Positions 33,072 through 40,509 of a DNA stretch of 44,970 bases are shown here, piece after piece. The notes under the pieces are model-generated. The model was not told where the DNA came from. It ran no database searches and saw nothing but the letters and a program-made list of their open reading frames with translations. Source of the DNA: an uncultured Verrucomicrobiota bacterium (GTDB lineage: Bacteria > Verrucomicrobiota > Kiritimatiellia > CAIVKH01); the NCBI GenBank assembly GCA_937873455.1, contig CALMYG010000155.1, positions 1 to 44,970 of the forward strand. The letters run 5' to 3'. A program made the translations under genes and the position numbers. Position 1 is the first letter of the stretch, and each line of letters opens with the position of its first letter.

Positions 33072-34317
33072 AAAATCCTTTCACCTTGCGAAGCGACGCG
33101 GCCAGCGCGTCTATATCGTCCTGCCGGTTGTAAAAATACAGGCTGGCCCGGGTCAATGCGGTTTCGCCGAGTTTGCGGATCAGCGGTTGCGCGCACATGT
33201 GGCCGGCGCGCACGGCAACGCCGTCCTGGTCGGCGAAGTGCGCGACATCATGGGGATGGACTCCGGCGAGCGAAAACGAAATCGCCCCGCCTCGCCGGGC
33301 CGCCTTGCCGAAAATACGCAGGCCGTCGATTTCCTCCAACCGGGCGATGGTGTATGCGGTCAATGCTTCTTCGTGGCGGCGCGCGCCTTCGCGGTCGAGC
33401 GCGGTCAGCACATCAATGGCCGCGCCGAGCCCGATTGCCCCGGCGATGTTCGGGGTGCCGGCCTCGAATTTTTGCGGAATGTCCGCCCAAGTCGATTTTT
33501 CCAGGGTGACCTTGCTGATCATTTCGCCGCCGCCGAGAAAAGGGGGCATCGCGGACAACAGCGATTCCCGGGCATAGAGTACGCCGATGCCGGTTGGGGC
33601 CATGAGTTTGTGGCCGGAAAACGCGAAAAAATCGCAATCGAGGGCGGTGACGTCGACCGGTTGGTACGGCGCGGTTTGGGCCCCGTCGATCAGGACCACC
33701 GCGCCGACCCGATGGGCGGCGGCGATGATGTGTTCCACCGGGTTGATCGTACCCAATACGTTGGACATGTGGGTGAGCGCCACCAGTTTGACCGGACCAT
33801 CGAGCAGGTGGTCCAGTCCGCTCACATCCAGTTCGCCTTCCGGGGTGACCGGAATAAACCGCAGTCGGGCGCCGGTCGCCTCGGTGATCAACTGCCAGGG
33901 CACGAGATTGCTGTGGTGCTCCATTTCGGTAAGGAGCACGATGTCGCTGGCGCGGAGATTCGCCCTGCCCCAGCTATGCGCGACCAGGTTGATCGCCTCG
34001 GTGGTGCCGCGGGTAAAGACAATCGAACGTTCGGATGGAGCGTTGAGAAAACGGGCGATTTTTTGGCGTGACGCCTCGTAATGCTCGGTGGCCAACTCGG
34101 CAAGGCGGTGAATGCCCCGATGGACGTTGGCATTCATGGTCAGGTAGTAATCCCGCAAGGTATCCAACACCGACAGGGGTTTCTGGGTGGTGGCCGCGCT
34201 GTCCAGATACACCAATGCCTGCCCGGCACGGATCGGGCGCTCCAAAATGGGAAAGCGGGAGCGGAATTCGACCGGGTCAAACGGCGGCGGGATGGCGGTG
34301 GGTGAGGGCGGGGTCAT
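33055..34317 (-). CDS. sufS: Cysteine desulfurase SufS
   Basis: The 420-residue class V aminotransferase has the N-terminal YLDSAATTQKP, PLP lysine K237 in FAFSGHKLMAPTG, and the active Cys375 in RAGHMCAQPL, which sits in the short rigid loop of the group II (SufS/CsdA) type. It removes sulfur from cysteine and hands it to SufU. ATG 34317 follows the Rieske stop by three bases; an adjoining in-frame TTG is less likely. The protein is slightly longer than E. coli SufS owing to a proline-rich N-terminus. Confidence 0.95.
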   Translation of the reverse strand: MTPPSPTAIPPPFDPVEFRSRFPILERPIRAGQALVYLDSAATTQKPLSVLDTLRDYYLTMNANVHRGIHRLAELATEHYEASRQKIARFLNAPSERSIVFTRGTTEAINLVAHSWGRANLRASDIVLLTEMEHHSNLVPWQLITEATGARLRFIPVTPEGELDVSGLDHLLDGPVKLVALTHMSNVLGTINPVEHIIAAAHRVGAVVLIDGAQTAPYQPVDVTALDCDFFAFSGHKLMAPTGIGVLYARESLLSAMPPFLGGGEMISKVTLEKSTWADIPQKFEAGTPNIAGAIGLGAAIDVLTALDREGARRHEEALTAYTIARLEEIDGLRIFGKAARRGGAISFSLAGVHPHDVAHFADQDGVAVRAGHMCAQPLIRKLGETALTRASLYFYNRQDDIDALAASLRKVKGFFDRAT

Positions 34318-34320
34318 CAA

Positions 34321-34638
34321 TCACTCCGGCTTCTTTAGCAGCACCTTGCCGGCTTCCACCCTGGTTTCATAAGCCTTGATAGGGCGGACGGCGGGCAGGC
34401 ATTTGTGTTGGCCGTTACGCAGATCAAAACGGGCGGCATGAAGGGGGCATTCAATTTCATACCCCTCGATATCCCCGTGGATGATGGTGGCTTTTTGGTG
34501 GCTGCACCATGCGCTCACCGCATAAAATCCGTCGGGCAGCTTGAATAAGCCGATTTGATGCTGGCCGCCCAGGTCGACCAATTTACGATCGGTGTGGGAA
34601 AACTCTCCGACATCCGCTATTTCAATCCATTCGCTCAT
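34321..34638 (-). CDS. Rieske [2Fe-2S] ferredoxin-like protein
   Basis: The 105-residue protein has a complete Rieske cluster site: CSHQ (Cys45, His47) and CPLHAARFD (Cys64, His67), with 16 residues between the two pairs. It resembles small non-heme iron oxygenase ferredoxin subunits (NirD-like/BphF-like) rather than cytochrome bc1 subunits, and has no membrane anchor. Placed as the first gene before sufS and sufU, it is a likely client or electron donor for cluster assembly. Similar Rieske genes are often found beside suf genes, but the partner is not known. Confidence 0.9.
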   Translation of the reverse strand: MSEWIEIADVGEFSHTDRKLVDLGGQHQIGLFKLPDGFYAVSAWCSHQKATIIHGDIEGYEIECPLHAARFDLRNGQHKCLPAVRPIKAYETRVEAGKVLLKKPE

Positions 34639-34792
34639 ACGTTGCTTCCATTTAAACCGCACCCAACGTACCACAAGCGGCGCTAAAGGCAATGCCACGG
34701 AACGGCGGATGCCGGGCAAACGCATCCTAATCGAGCTTAAAATTACCTTGCGGCAGTGTCGGCTTGATGATGAAATTGCCCGCGCAGACACG

Positions 34793-35524
34793 ATGAAAAC
34801 ACCCCTGAAAGATAAATCAACCAACGAGGAAATCCGTAACCGGTTCGACAACGATGTTGAACGGTTCTCCAATGTGGAGACGGGACAGGCGGCCACCATA
34901 GATGCGCCTTTGGCGATGGAGCTCATTACGCAAGCCGCGATCTCAGCAACCCCGGTAATCAACAGGTGTCTGGACATTGGATGCGGCGCGGGAAACACTA
35001 CCATCAAACTGCTAAGAGAATATTCAGGGGATTTTGACTGCGACCTATGCGACTTGAGCGAGCGGATGTTGCTCAAAGCTGAAGAACGGCTTATGTCCGA
35101 GACTTCCGGCGCTATTCGAAGATTTTATGGTGACGTACGAGAGCTCGCCCTGCCGGTTGGCGGGTATGACGTCGTTTTGGCCGCGGCGGTGCTGCATCAC
35201 CTCCGGGACGACAAGGATTGGGAATTCACTTTCAGGAAAATCTACGCGTTGTTGCGTCCCGGCGGCTCGTTCTGGATTACAGACTTGGTCGCTCACGAAA
35301 ACAAAAACGTTCATGCCTTGATGTGGAAAAGGTATGCCGATTATCTGGTCAGCCAGGGCGGACGCGAATATCAAGAGGAGGTGTTTGCGTATATTGACAA
35401 GGAGGACTCTCCTCGTCCGGTAACCTATCAACTGGAACTGATGAAAAAGGTTGGGTTCCAGACGACCGAAATCCTGCACAAAAATTCATGTTTTGCCGCC
35501 TTCGGAGCGATTAAGGGCGCATAA
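34793..35524 (+). CDS. Class I SAM-dependent methyltransferase
   Basis: The 243-residue protein has the SAM-binding motif I CLDIGCGAGNTTIKL, then CDLSERMLLKAEE, GYDVVLAAAVLHHLRD (motif IV region) and LRPGGSFWITDLV (post-motif). This is a Methyltransf_11/25 type of small-molecule or tRNA methyltransferase; the substrate is not evident. Codon use is more AT-rich than in neighbouring genes, suggesting transfer. ATG 34793 is chosen because the frame upstream shadows the Rieske gene's start; no strong ribosome binding site is visible. It is divergent from the Rieske gene. Confidence 0.75.
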   Translation: MKTPLKDKSTNEEIRNRFDNDVERFSNVETGQAATIDAPLAMELITQAAISATPVINRCLDIGCGAGNTTIKLLREYSGDFDCDLCDLSERMLLKAEERLMSETSGAIRRFYGDVRELALPVGGYDVVLAAAVLHHLRDDKDWEFTFRKIYALLRPGGSFWITDLVAHENKNVHALMWKRYADYLVSQGGREYQEEVFAYIDKEDSPRPVTYQLELMKKVGFQTTEILHKNSCFAAFGAIKGA

Positions 35525-35601
35525 GGCGGATTGGGCGCCGGTCGACGCCGCGTCCTCCCCCTGGATGTAGGTTCTATGAGAAGCCCGCATACTCCGCCGT
35601 C

Positions 35602-35630
35602 TTGACGGTGAACGGATGTTCACGTATGAT
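35602..35630 (+). promoter_or_regulatory. lexA promoter with LexA box between -35 and -10
   Basis: TTGACG (35602-35607) and TATGAT (35625-35630) are separated by exactly 17 bases and each matches five of six sigma70 consensus bases. The spacer holds a perfect palindrome, GTGAAC-GGAT-GTTCAC (35608-35623), containing GAAC-N4-GTTC, the LexA/DinR box class known from Firmicutes. A repressor bound there would block the promoter fully, as expected for lexA autoregulation. The predicted leader is about 18 bases. Confidence 0.8.
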
Positions 35631-35654
35631 AATGGGCGTGAAAGGGAGCGCATA

Positions 35655-36245
35655 ATGGCGGTACGACAGAGTTTGGAGGCGCGGGTTCTGGTCTTGCGGC
35701 GGTTTTACCGGGTGGAACGGCGGGTGCCGAGTTATGCCGAAATGCTGGCGTTGTTCGGGTTTCGCTCCAAAAACGCGGTTCACCGCTTGGTGGTCAGGCT
35801 GGAGCAGGCCGGTTATATCACCCGAAGCGCCGGCGGTCGGTTGGGGTTCACCCGGCGCCTGACCGGATCCATTAAAATTCTCGGCCTGGTTCAGGCCGGC
35901 TTTCCTTCCCCGGCGGAAGAGGAGTTGGTGGATGTACTCAGTCTGGATGAATACCTCGTCCGCCGTCCCGAAGCGACATTTATGCTTACGGTCAGCGGGG
36001 ACTCGATGATCGATGCCGGCATCCAGCCGGGCGATCTGGTGCTGGTGGAGAAGGGTCGTAATCCGAAAAACAACGACATCGTCGTCGCCCAGGTCGACGG
36101 CGAGTGGACCTTGAAGTATTACCTGAAGGACCGCAAAGGCTGCGTACGCCTGGAGCCGGCCAACAAGAAGTACAGCACCATCGTCCCGAAGCACTCGCTC
36201 ACGGTGGGCGGAGTGGTTCGGGCGGTGGTGCGGCGGTATGCGTAA
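35655..36245 (+). CDS. lexA: LexA repressor
   Basis: The 196-residue protein has an N-terminal winged helix (VPSYAEMLALFGFRSKNAVHRL), an Ala81-Gly82 self-cleavage site in LVQAGFPSP, and the catalytic serine S117 in VSGDSMIDAGI with lysine K154 in WTLKYY. All parts needed for RecA-stimulated autoproteolysis are present. It should repress SOS genes through the box class found in its own promoter. The ATG follows GGGAG (35644-35648) by 6 bases. The wing carries more arginines than the E. coli protein. Confidence 0.93.
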   Translation: MAVRQSLEARVLVLRRFYRVERRVPSYAEMLALFGFRSKNAVHRLVVRLEQAGYITRSAGGRLGFTRRLTGSIKILGLVQAGFPSPAEEELVDVLSLDEYLVRRPEATFMLTVSGDSMIDAGIQPGDLVLVEKGRNPKNNDIVVAQVDGEWTLKYYLKDRKGCVRLEPANKKYSTIVPKHSLTVGGVVRAVVRRYA

Positions 36246-36262
36246 CGCGACGGCTGGGCCGA

Positions 36263-36871
36263 TCAGCCTTCTTCGGGCTGAAGCGCGGCCAGTTTTTTCA
36301 GGTCAATTTCCTTGAGCAAATCGTGAAGGGTTTGCATCTCGGCGCCCGATCCATCGATCTCGACGATGAAGCGTCCGTCGATCATCACCTGGATACGTCC
36401 GTTCTTGCCATTGTTTTCAAAACTTTCCTGGGCCGGGAAGCCCGCGATCTTGGTGGTGCGTTCATAGCCGTCGTCGGATTCGCGTTCCATTTCGGCATTG
36501 GTCCAGGCGTATTGGGCCATTTTCATGAACTCGCCCATGGCGCTGATGTCGGTAATTTTGACATCGATGCTGGTCGTGCCGCCGGCGTAAGTGGCTTGTG
36601 CGTAGCTGATGTTCATGCCGAACATGGCTTGTTTGCCGGCTTCGGTGTTGGAGCGCTTCATGCCGGCGAAGGATTCCGGCAAGAGGGCCCGAAGTTGGCG
36701 TTGGTGGACCATCGGCTTGGCGGCTTGCTCGCCGCCGGCTGCTCCGCCGCCAAACAACATGCCGAGGGCTTTCATCGCTTCCTGCATGTCCGGCGTCGAC
36801 TCCGCTGGCTGTGCGGAGGCGGAAATGGAGAGGCTGAGGGCGAGAACTAAAACGGCGGATAGAATTTTCAT
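36263..36871 (-). CDS. Secreted protein of unknown function
   Basis: A 202-residue protein with a clear signal peptide (MKILSAVLVLALSLSISASA, cleavage about residue 20), then a helical, methionine-rich segment (PDMQEAMKALGMLFGGG) and a mixed alpha/beta domain. This includes AEMERESDDGYERTTKIAGFPAQESFENNGKNG and IQVMIDGRFIVEIDGSG. No catalytic motif or metal site is recognised. It is likely periplasmic or outer-membrane-associated. AAAGGA precedes the ATG by 7 bases. A candidate promoter lies at 36915-36943. It is convergent with lexA, 17 bases away. Confidence 0.75.
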   Translation of the reverse strand: MKILSAVLVLALSLSISASAQPAESTPDMQEAMKALGMLFGGGAAGGEQAAKPMVHQRQLRALLPESFAGMKRSNTEAGKQAMFGMNISYAQATYAGGTTSIDVKITDISAMGEFMKMAQYAWTNAEMERESDDGYERTTKIAGFPAQESFENNGKNGRIQVMIDGRFIVEIDGSGAEMQTLHDLLKEIDLKKLAALQPEEG

Positions 36872-36914
36872 GTTATTTTCCTTTTTCTAGTGGAAGTTTT
36901 TCTTGCCGAGGGTT

Positions 36915-36943
36915 ACTTTAAAGCCAGAGAGCACGCTAGGCAA
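36915..36943 (-). promoter_or_regulatory. Candidate sigma70 promoter of the secreted-protein gene
   Basis: Reading on the minus strand, TTGCCT (36943-36938) and TAAAGT (36920-36915) have a 17-base spacer. Each matches four of six consensus positions. The leader to the ATG at 36871 would be about 38 bases. Confidence 0.35.
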
Positions 36944-37095
36944 CAGGAACCTGCAACTTGTGGGCATTATCCAACAAGCGCGTTGGCTGGAGCGGATGGT
37001 TGTTTCATCCGTGTCGCTTATTCTCCCCATTTTCCATGAACGGCGCGCGGTCGTGCGCCGTCCAATCTTACAGGCGCGGTTATGCCGCGGAAAAT

Positions 37096-37142
37096 TTCCA
37101 ATGTTTGGAACGCCGGCGGTTCCGGATTTCCAAGGATTGGAA
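37096..37142. repeat. Second pair of TTCCAA-N3-TTGGAA palindromes, 32-nt period
   Basis: Palindromes at 37096-37110 (centre TGT) and 37128-37142 (centre GGA) have perfect 6-base arms and start 32 nt apart with a 17-base linker, exactly as at 5222-5268. The linker sequences of the two loci are unrelated. They lie 46 bases upstream of hpf and about 225 bases from the divergent secreted-protein gene. Confidence 0.85.
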
Positions 37143-37187
37143 CGGTGAAATAAAGTCGAAACCCCAACCCAATAGGGAGGAACTGTC

Positions 37188-37535
37188 ATGGATATTCTGA
37201 TTCACTCTGAGGGCTTTACCCTGGATGATCGGAAAAAAGCGCTCGTTGAAGAAAAAGTGGGACGACTTGAGCATTACGCTCCCCGAGCGTTGCGCGCCCG
37301 GGTGACCTTGCGCATGGATAGCGCCCATCAAAACGACAAGCAGTTCGCCGCGAAAATCCTCATGGAAATTCCCGGCAATGACCTTGCCGCGGAAAAGAAA
37401 GCCGGCGAGCCGTTGGAGGCGATTGACCTGCTCGTCGAGAAAATGGAGCGGCAGCTTGAGCGGCGCAAAACCGAGCGGATAGCCCGCCGGACCAAGGGCA
37501 TCACCGAAAAAGCCATGGCCATGGCCATGCTGTAA
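37188..37535 (+). CDS. hpf: Ribosome hibernation-promoting factor (HPF/YfiA family)
   Basis: The 115-residue protein has the HPF/YfiA fold pattern (DILIHSEGFTLDDRKKALVEEKVGRLEHY) and a basic C-terminal helix (EKMERQLERRKTERIARR). It is the short type, without the C-terminal dimerisation domain of long HPF, so 100S formation would need other factors. It binds the 30S decoding site and stores ribosomes in stationary phase or stress. GGAGG at 37176-37180 precedes the ATG by 7 bases. The paired TTCCAA palindromes upstream are likely its control region. An intrinsic terminator follows. Confidence 0.9.
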   Translation: MDILIHSEGFTLDDRKKALVEEKVGRLEHYAPRALRARVTLRMDSAHQNDKQFAAKILMEIPGNDLAAEKKAGEPLEAIDLLVEKMERQLERRKTERIARRTKGITEKAMAMAML

Positions 37536-37560
37536 TTCGAGAACCCAACAAAACGAAGAA

Positions 37561-37589
37561 GGCGTCCGGGCAACCGGACGCCTTTTTTT
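37561..37589 (+). terminator. Intrinsic terminator of hpf
   Basis: A perfect 9-bp stem, GGCGTCCGG (37561-37569) and CCGGACGCC (37574-37582), has a GCAA tetraloop and is followed by seven T (37583-37589). It lies 26 bases after the hpf stop. It overlaps the stop of the convergent minus-strand gene at 37588. Confidence 0.95.
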
Positions 37590-37983
37590 ATTCGCGCCGG
37601 GTGGCGGCATCAGCGCAGCGCGGGCGGCAAAATTCCGGAAGCGCGATGTCGCGAACCAGGTGACCCGGGACGGTTCCGTTGGGTGGTTCGCCGGGTGCTC
37701 CGATTTCCTTGCGCAAATTGTAGAGACAACGCGGCATGGCAAACCCTCTAGACTGCGCCTGATAAAACGCAAGCCGATGCAAGGCGCCTGGGGAGGCGTA
37801 GCCTTGTTGTGGCAAGGCTAAATGCAGGGAAATTGCCACGTCGATCAGTTCAATCCATTGCTCGCGCTCCGTTAGCGTTCCTTTTTTTAGATGGTTCCAT
37901 ACGTGATGAATGCGAGGAGGGAAAAAAGCCAATTCATAGGCTGCTTGTATTTTATCCCGGGGCGTCAAGGCATTGACCTCCAC
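37588..37983 (-). CDS. Small hypothetical protein downstream of a nucleotidyltransferase
   Basis: A 131-residue protein of unrecognised family, starting at GTG 37983 (EVNALTPRDKIQAAYELAFF). It is helical with several Trp/His residues (IHHVWNHLKKG) and a C-terminal arginine/cysteine-rich end (CRPRCADAATRRE). It overlaps the end of the nucleotidyltransferase gene by 19 bases, so they are co-translated, an arrangement frequent in toxin-antitoxin pairs. No domain allows a functional call. Base composition is more AT-rich than the flanking operons, suggesting acquisition. Confidence 0.55.
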   Translation of the reverse strand: MEVNALTPRDKIQAAYELAFFPPRIHHVWNHLKKGTLTEREQWIELIDVAISLHLALPQQGYASPGALHRLAFYQAQSRGFAMPRCLYNLRKEIGAPGEPPNGTVPGHLVRDIALPEFCRPRCADAATRRE

Positions 37984-38510
37984 AGCATCATGTCTCGTTT
38001 GAGGTTTTCAAGATTCTCCTGCACGATGGCATCGTCCCGAAAGGTTGGCGGCAAACGCTTGACCGCATCTTTCACGTGTTCCCAAGAAACATTCATTCGG
38101 AAACCGAGGGTCCGAATATCCGATTGATCCGTTGCGTCATACCGAATGAGTTTGCTGGCGATCAGGGCGGCCGGAGATACGGTGATTACATGTAAATATC
38201 TGCCGCGCCACAGGCTCAACGCCTGTTCGTCCGGCGGTTCCAAGCTTAAACGCTCGACACTAACCCACTCAATGTGATCCTGGTTGAGGTGAGGGGGCGG
38301 ATTGATGGCATAACCAGCCTTTTCGATCGCCCGGCGAAGATTGGCGATGTTTCCAGAGCAATAGGGGCCGGCAACATCGACATCAATGCTGGTGCGCAAC
38401 TCTTCACCCAAGAGCATAAATGCGGCTGCTCCATAAACAACCATGGTCGCCGGCTCGTCGAGGTGATCATCCACGGCGGTAAGAAGTCGTTCTAATGCTG
38501 CTCGATCCAT
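37965..38510 (-). CDS. DUF6036-like nucleotidyltransferase (MNT/AbiEii-like)
   Basis: The 181-residue protein has the minimal nucleotidyltransferase core: VVYGAAAFML (G27) and the acidic pair in SIDVDVAGPY (D43, D45), followed by a KLIRYDATDQSDIRTL segment typical of DUF6036/AbiEii relatives. Such proteins are found as toxins or antitoxin-linked enzymes in MNT/HEPN and type IV systems. The partner encoded downstream overlaps it. It is in an AT-richer patch between hpf and the mevalonate genes, orientation minus. Function is inferred; the core motif looks intact. Confidence 0.75.
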   Translation of the reverse strand: MDRAALERLLTAVDDHLDEPATMVVYGAAAFMLLGEELRTSIDVDVAGPYCSGNIANLRRAIEKAGYAINPPPHLNQDHIEWVSVERLSLEPPDEQALSLWRGRYLHVITVSPAALIASKLIRYDATDQSDIRTLGFRMNVSWEHVKDAVKRLPPTFRDDAIVQENLENLKRDMMLWRSMP

Positions 38511-38576
38511 GGCGTAATCTTATCCCCGGTTAAGAAAGCAGCAACCTTTTTAGCCTATGCATTCGGCTGGTTGTCG

Positions 38577-39575
38577 TTATTCGTGTTGCGGAAACGGATC
38601 GACCCACTCCACGCCGGGAAACTGTTTGTCGACGGTGTCGGTGTGTTCGGCGGCGGTGAGTACCTTCAGGTTCGGCCCGGCATCCATGGTGAAGTAGACC
38701 GGCAGGCCCTCGGCGCGCATGCGCCACATCTCGTGCATGGCTTTTACGGATTCCGGCAACCAAAACAGGGTGGGCGGCCAGGCGGCAACGGCGGTGGCGT
38801 GCATGGCCAGGGCGTTGTTTTCGGCGGTTCGGCCCAAGGCCTCCATGTCATGGTTTTGAAATGCAGCGAGCATGGCGTCGAGGTCGCGCGTGACTTGATC
38901 CGGCCAGGCCCGGTAGAGCGGGGAACCGGCGACGGTTTGTTTCATGGCGTCGCGGGAGCTGACCGCTTTTTCCGCCACGGAAACTTTGATCAAGCCGATG
39001 CGCAAGCCGGGAAAACGCAGCGGGATCGGTTCGGCGAAGCTGTCCATGCCGTCCTCGCGAGCGCCGGCATTCCAGCGGACCAGGCCGGTGAAGATGGACC
39101 GGCTCGCACTCCCGCTGCCGAGGCGGGCGAGGATGGAAAGATCGCGCGGGGCAAGACCCCAGCGGGGCAGATCGTTCAGGGCCAGCGCCAGGGCGGCGTA
39201 GCCGGAGGCGGAGGAAGCCAGGCCCGCGGCGGTCGGAATGGTGTTCCGGGTGATCACCCGGTAGCCTGCGGTTGGTTCAGGCCGGAAGAAATCGAGGTAG
39301 GCGTGGAGGCGTCGGGCGAACGTTGTGTCTTCAGGAACCGGCAAGCCGTTGAGCAGAATCTCGTCGGCTCCGGCGATGGGTTCGAGCGTCGTGGTGGTGC
39401 CGAGATGGCCGAGGCTGACCGACAGGCTGGAGGTAACCGGCAAGTTTAACGCCTCATCGCGTTTGCCCCAGTATTTGACGAGGGCGATATTCGCCGGTGC
39501 GATTCCTTTGCCCTGGGCGGCGGCGGGGGTTCGCCGTCCGCCGATTATACGTTCGACGATGTCGTGTTTATTCAA
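38577..39575 (-). CDS. mvaD: Diphosphomevalonate decarboxylase
   Basis: The 332-residue GHMP-family enzyme has PANIALVKYWGKRD near the N-terminus, NTIPTAAGLASSASGYAALA (phosphate-binding loop) and GSGSASRSIFTGLVRWNAG, the combination specific for MvaD. It makes IPP from mevalonate diphosphate with ATP. The start is TTG at 39575, backed by AAGGAG at six bases' distance and by the family N-terminus. It overlaps the preceding kinase gene by eight bases, and it is the last gene of the operon. Confidence 0.92.
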   Translation of the reverse strand: MNKHDIVERIIGGRRTPAAAQGKGIAPANIALVKYWGKRDEALNLPVTSSLSVSLGHLGTTTTLEPIAGADEILLNGLPVPEDTTFARRLHAYLDFFRPEPTAGYRVITRNTIPTAAGLASSASGYAALALALNDLPRWGLAPRDLSILARLGSGSASRSIFTGLVRWNAGAREDGMDSFAEPIPLRFPGLRIGLIKVSVAEKAVSSRDAMKQTVAGSPLYRAWPDQVTRDLDAMLAAFQNHDMEALGRTAENNALAMHATAVAAWPPTLFWLPESVKAMHEMWRMRAEGLPVYFTMDAGPNLKVLTAAEHTDTVDKQFPGVEWVDPFPQHE

Positions 39576-40488
39576 GACGGACTCCTTCAAGCGCGGTGAG
39601 GATGGTCCAGCCGTCAGGCGGGTCACGGGGTTCGGGTGCGCGGCCCCATCCGATAACACAATCGCCAAGACCGGAGCCGGATATTTTGGCGCCGCATATG
39701 CCCGGCATCTTTTTCAACCGTAGGATGCAGGCTTCCAATTCATCGGTGCTGACTCCCAGTTCGCGCATCAGGCGTTGGCCTTCATCCAGGCAATGGCCGA
39801 AAGCGATGGGGTCATGAATCTGGTCGGCGCCGGCTTCGGCGGTTGCCCCGATTTTTTCGTAGAGTCGGGCGAGATCTTCGTTTCGGGTTCGCCAACCTTC
39901 CTCGACCCATGCAATTACGGTGGCGGTGGGTGTTTTGTAGCCGCAATACAGGGCGGTTATCGGGTGCGCGTGACGGCTGACGATGGTCGGCGTGTCGTCA
40001 TCCTGCCGGTACTGCACCACGCCTCCAAAAACGCTGGCCGCGGCATCCGCGCCTGAGCCGCGCCCCTGGACGTTTCGAATGACCGAGCGTGCCGAACTAA
40101 GAATGGTCGGGCGATCCAGATCGCCATGGGTGGCGGCATAAAGCGCGCCGCAACTGGCCGCCGTCACCGCCGCCGAGGTGCCGAAGCCGATGGTGGCCGG
40201 CATGTCGGCCTGAACGACCGCGTCGAGTCCGCCGGGCAGGACGTCAGCGTAATGGCGTAGTGCGGCAAGCATGAAGCGGAAGTCCGGTTGTTCTTCCAGG
40301 TCATCGCGTTCGCCCTCGTAGTGGCCGAGCTCCGATTCGATGGTGACCAGGCCGTCGTTGCGGGGAATGATCGCGACCCGCACCCGCCGATTGATGGCCG
40401 CGACCAGGCAGGGGTACCCGTGCAAAACGGCGTGTTCACCGAGAAGCATCAAGCTGCCGGGGGCGGATACGACAAGCGGGCGGGTCAT
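39568..40488 (-). CDS. GHMP kinase, mevalonate- or phosphomevalonate-kinase-like
   Basis: The 306-residue kinase has a GHMP N-terminus, SAPGSLMLLGEHAVLHGYP, and an ATP-binding loop, PATIGFGTSAAVTAASC. The usual lysine after APG is replaced by Ser, and the loop has G-F-G-T-S-A in place of G-L-G-S-S-A. It is clearly in the mevalonate kinase clan but less typical than its neighbour. Since the operon needs a phosphomevalonate kinase and no canonical one is present, this protein is the best candidate for that second phosphorylation. It follows the mevalonate kinase gene by 21 bases. Confidence 0.7.
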   Translation of the reverse strand: MTRPLVVSAPGSLMLLGEHAVLHGYPCLVAAINRRVRVAIIPRNDGLVTIESELGHYEGERDDLEEQPDFRFMLAALRHYADVLPGGLDAVVQADMPATIGFGTSAAVTAASCGALYAATHGDLDRPTILSSARSVIRNVQGRGSGADAAASVFGGVVQYRQDDDTPTIVSRHAHPITALYCGYKTPTATVIAWVEEGWRTRNEDLARLYEKIGATAEAGADQIHDPIAFGHCLDEGQRLMRELGVSTDELEACILRLKKMPGICGAKISGSGLGDCVIGWGRAPEPRDPPDGWTILTALEGVRLE

Positions 40489-40509
40489 GAGCGAGCCGCG
40501 ATCCCCCGG

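Larger units (their letters stand above)
36872..37187. other. 316-base intergenic region between divergent secreted-protein gene and hpf
   Basis: There is no credible gene here. It contains a candidate minus-strand promoter (36915-36943) and a pair of 15-bp palindromes (37096-37142), both listed separately. A weak candidate -10, TAAAGT (37151-37156), for hpf lies 17 bases after the last TTCCAA half-site. The remainder shows no recognised element. Confidence 0.6.

Noticed and set aside
36263..36281. TCAGCC/GGCTGA stem at the lexA-secreted protein convergence
   Set aside because: Lies within the end of the coding region, includes a G-T pair and lacks a U-tract on either strand.
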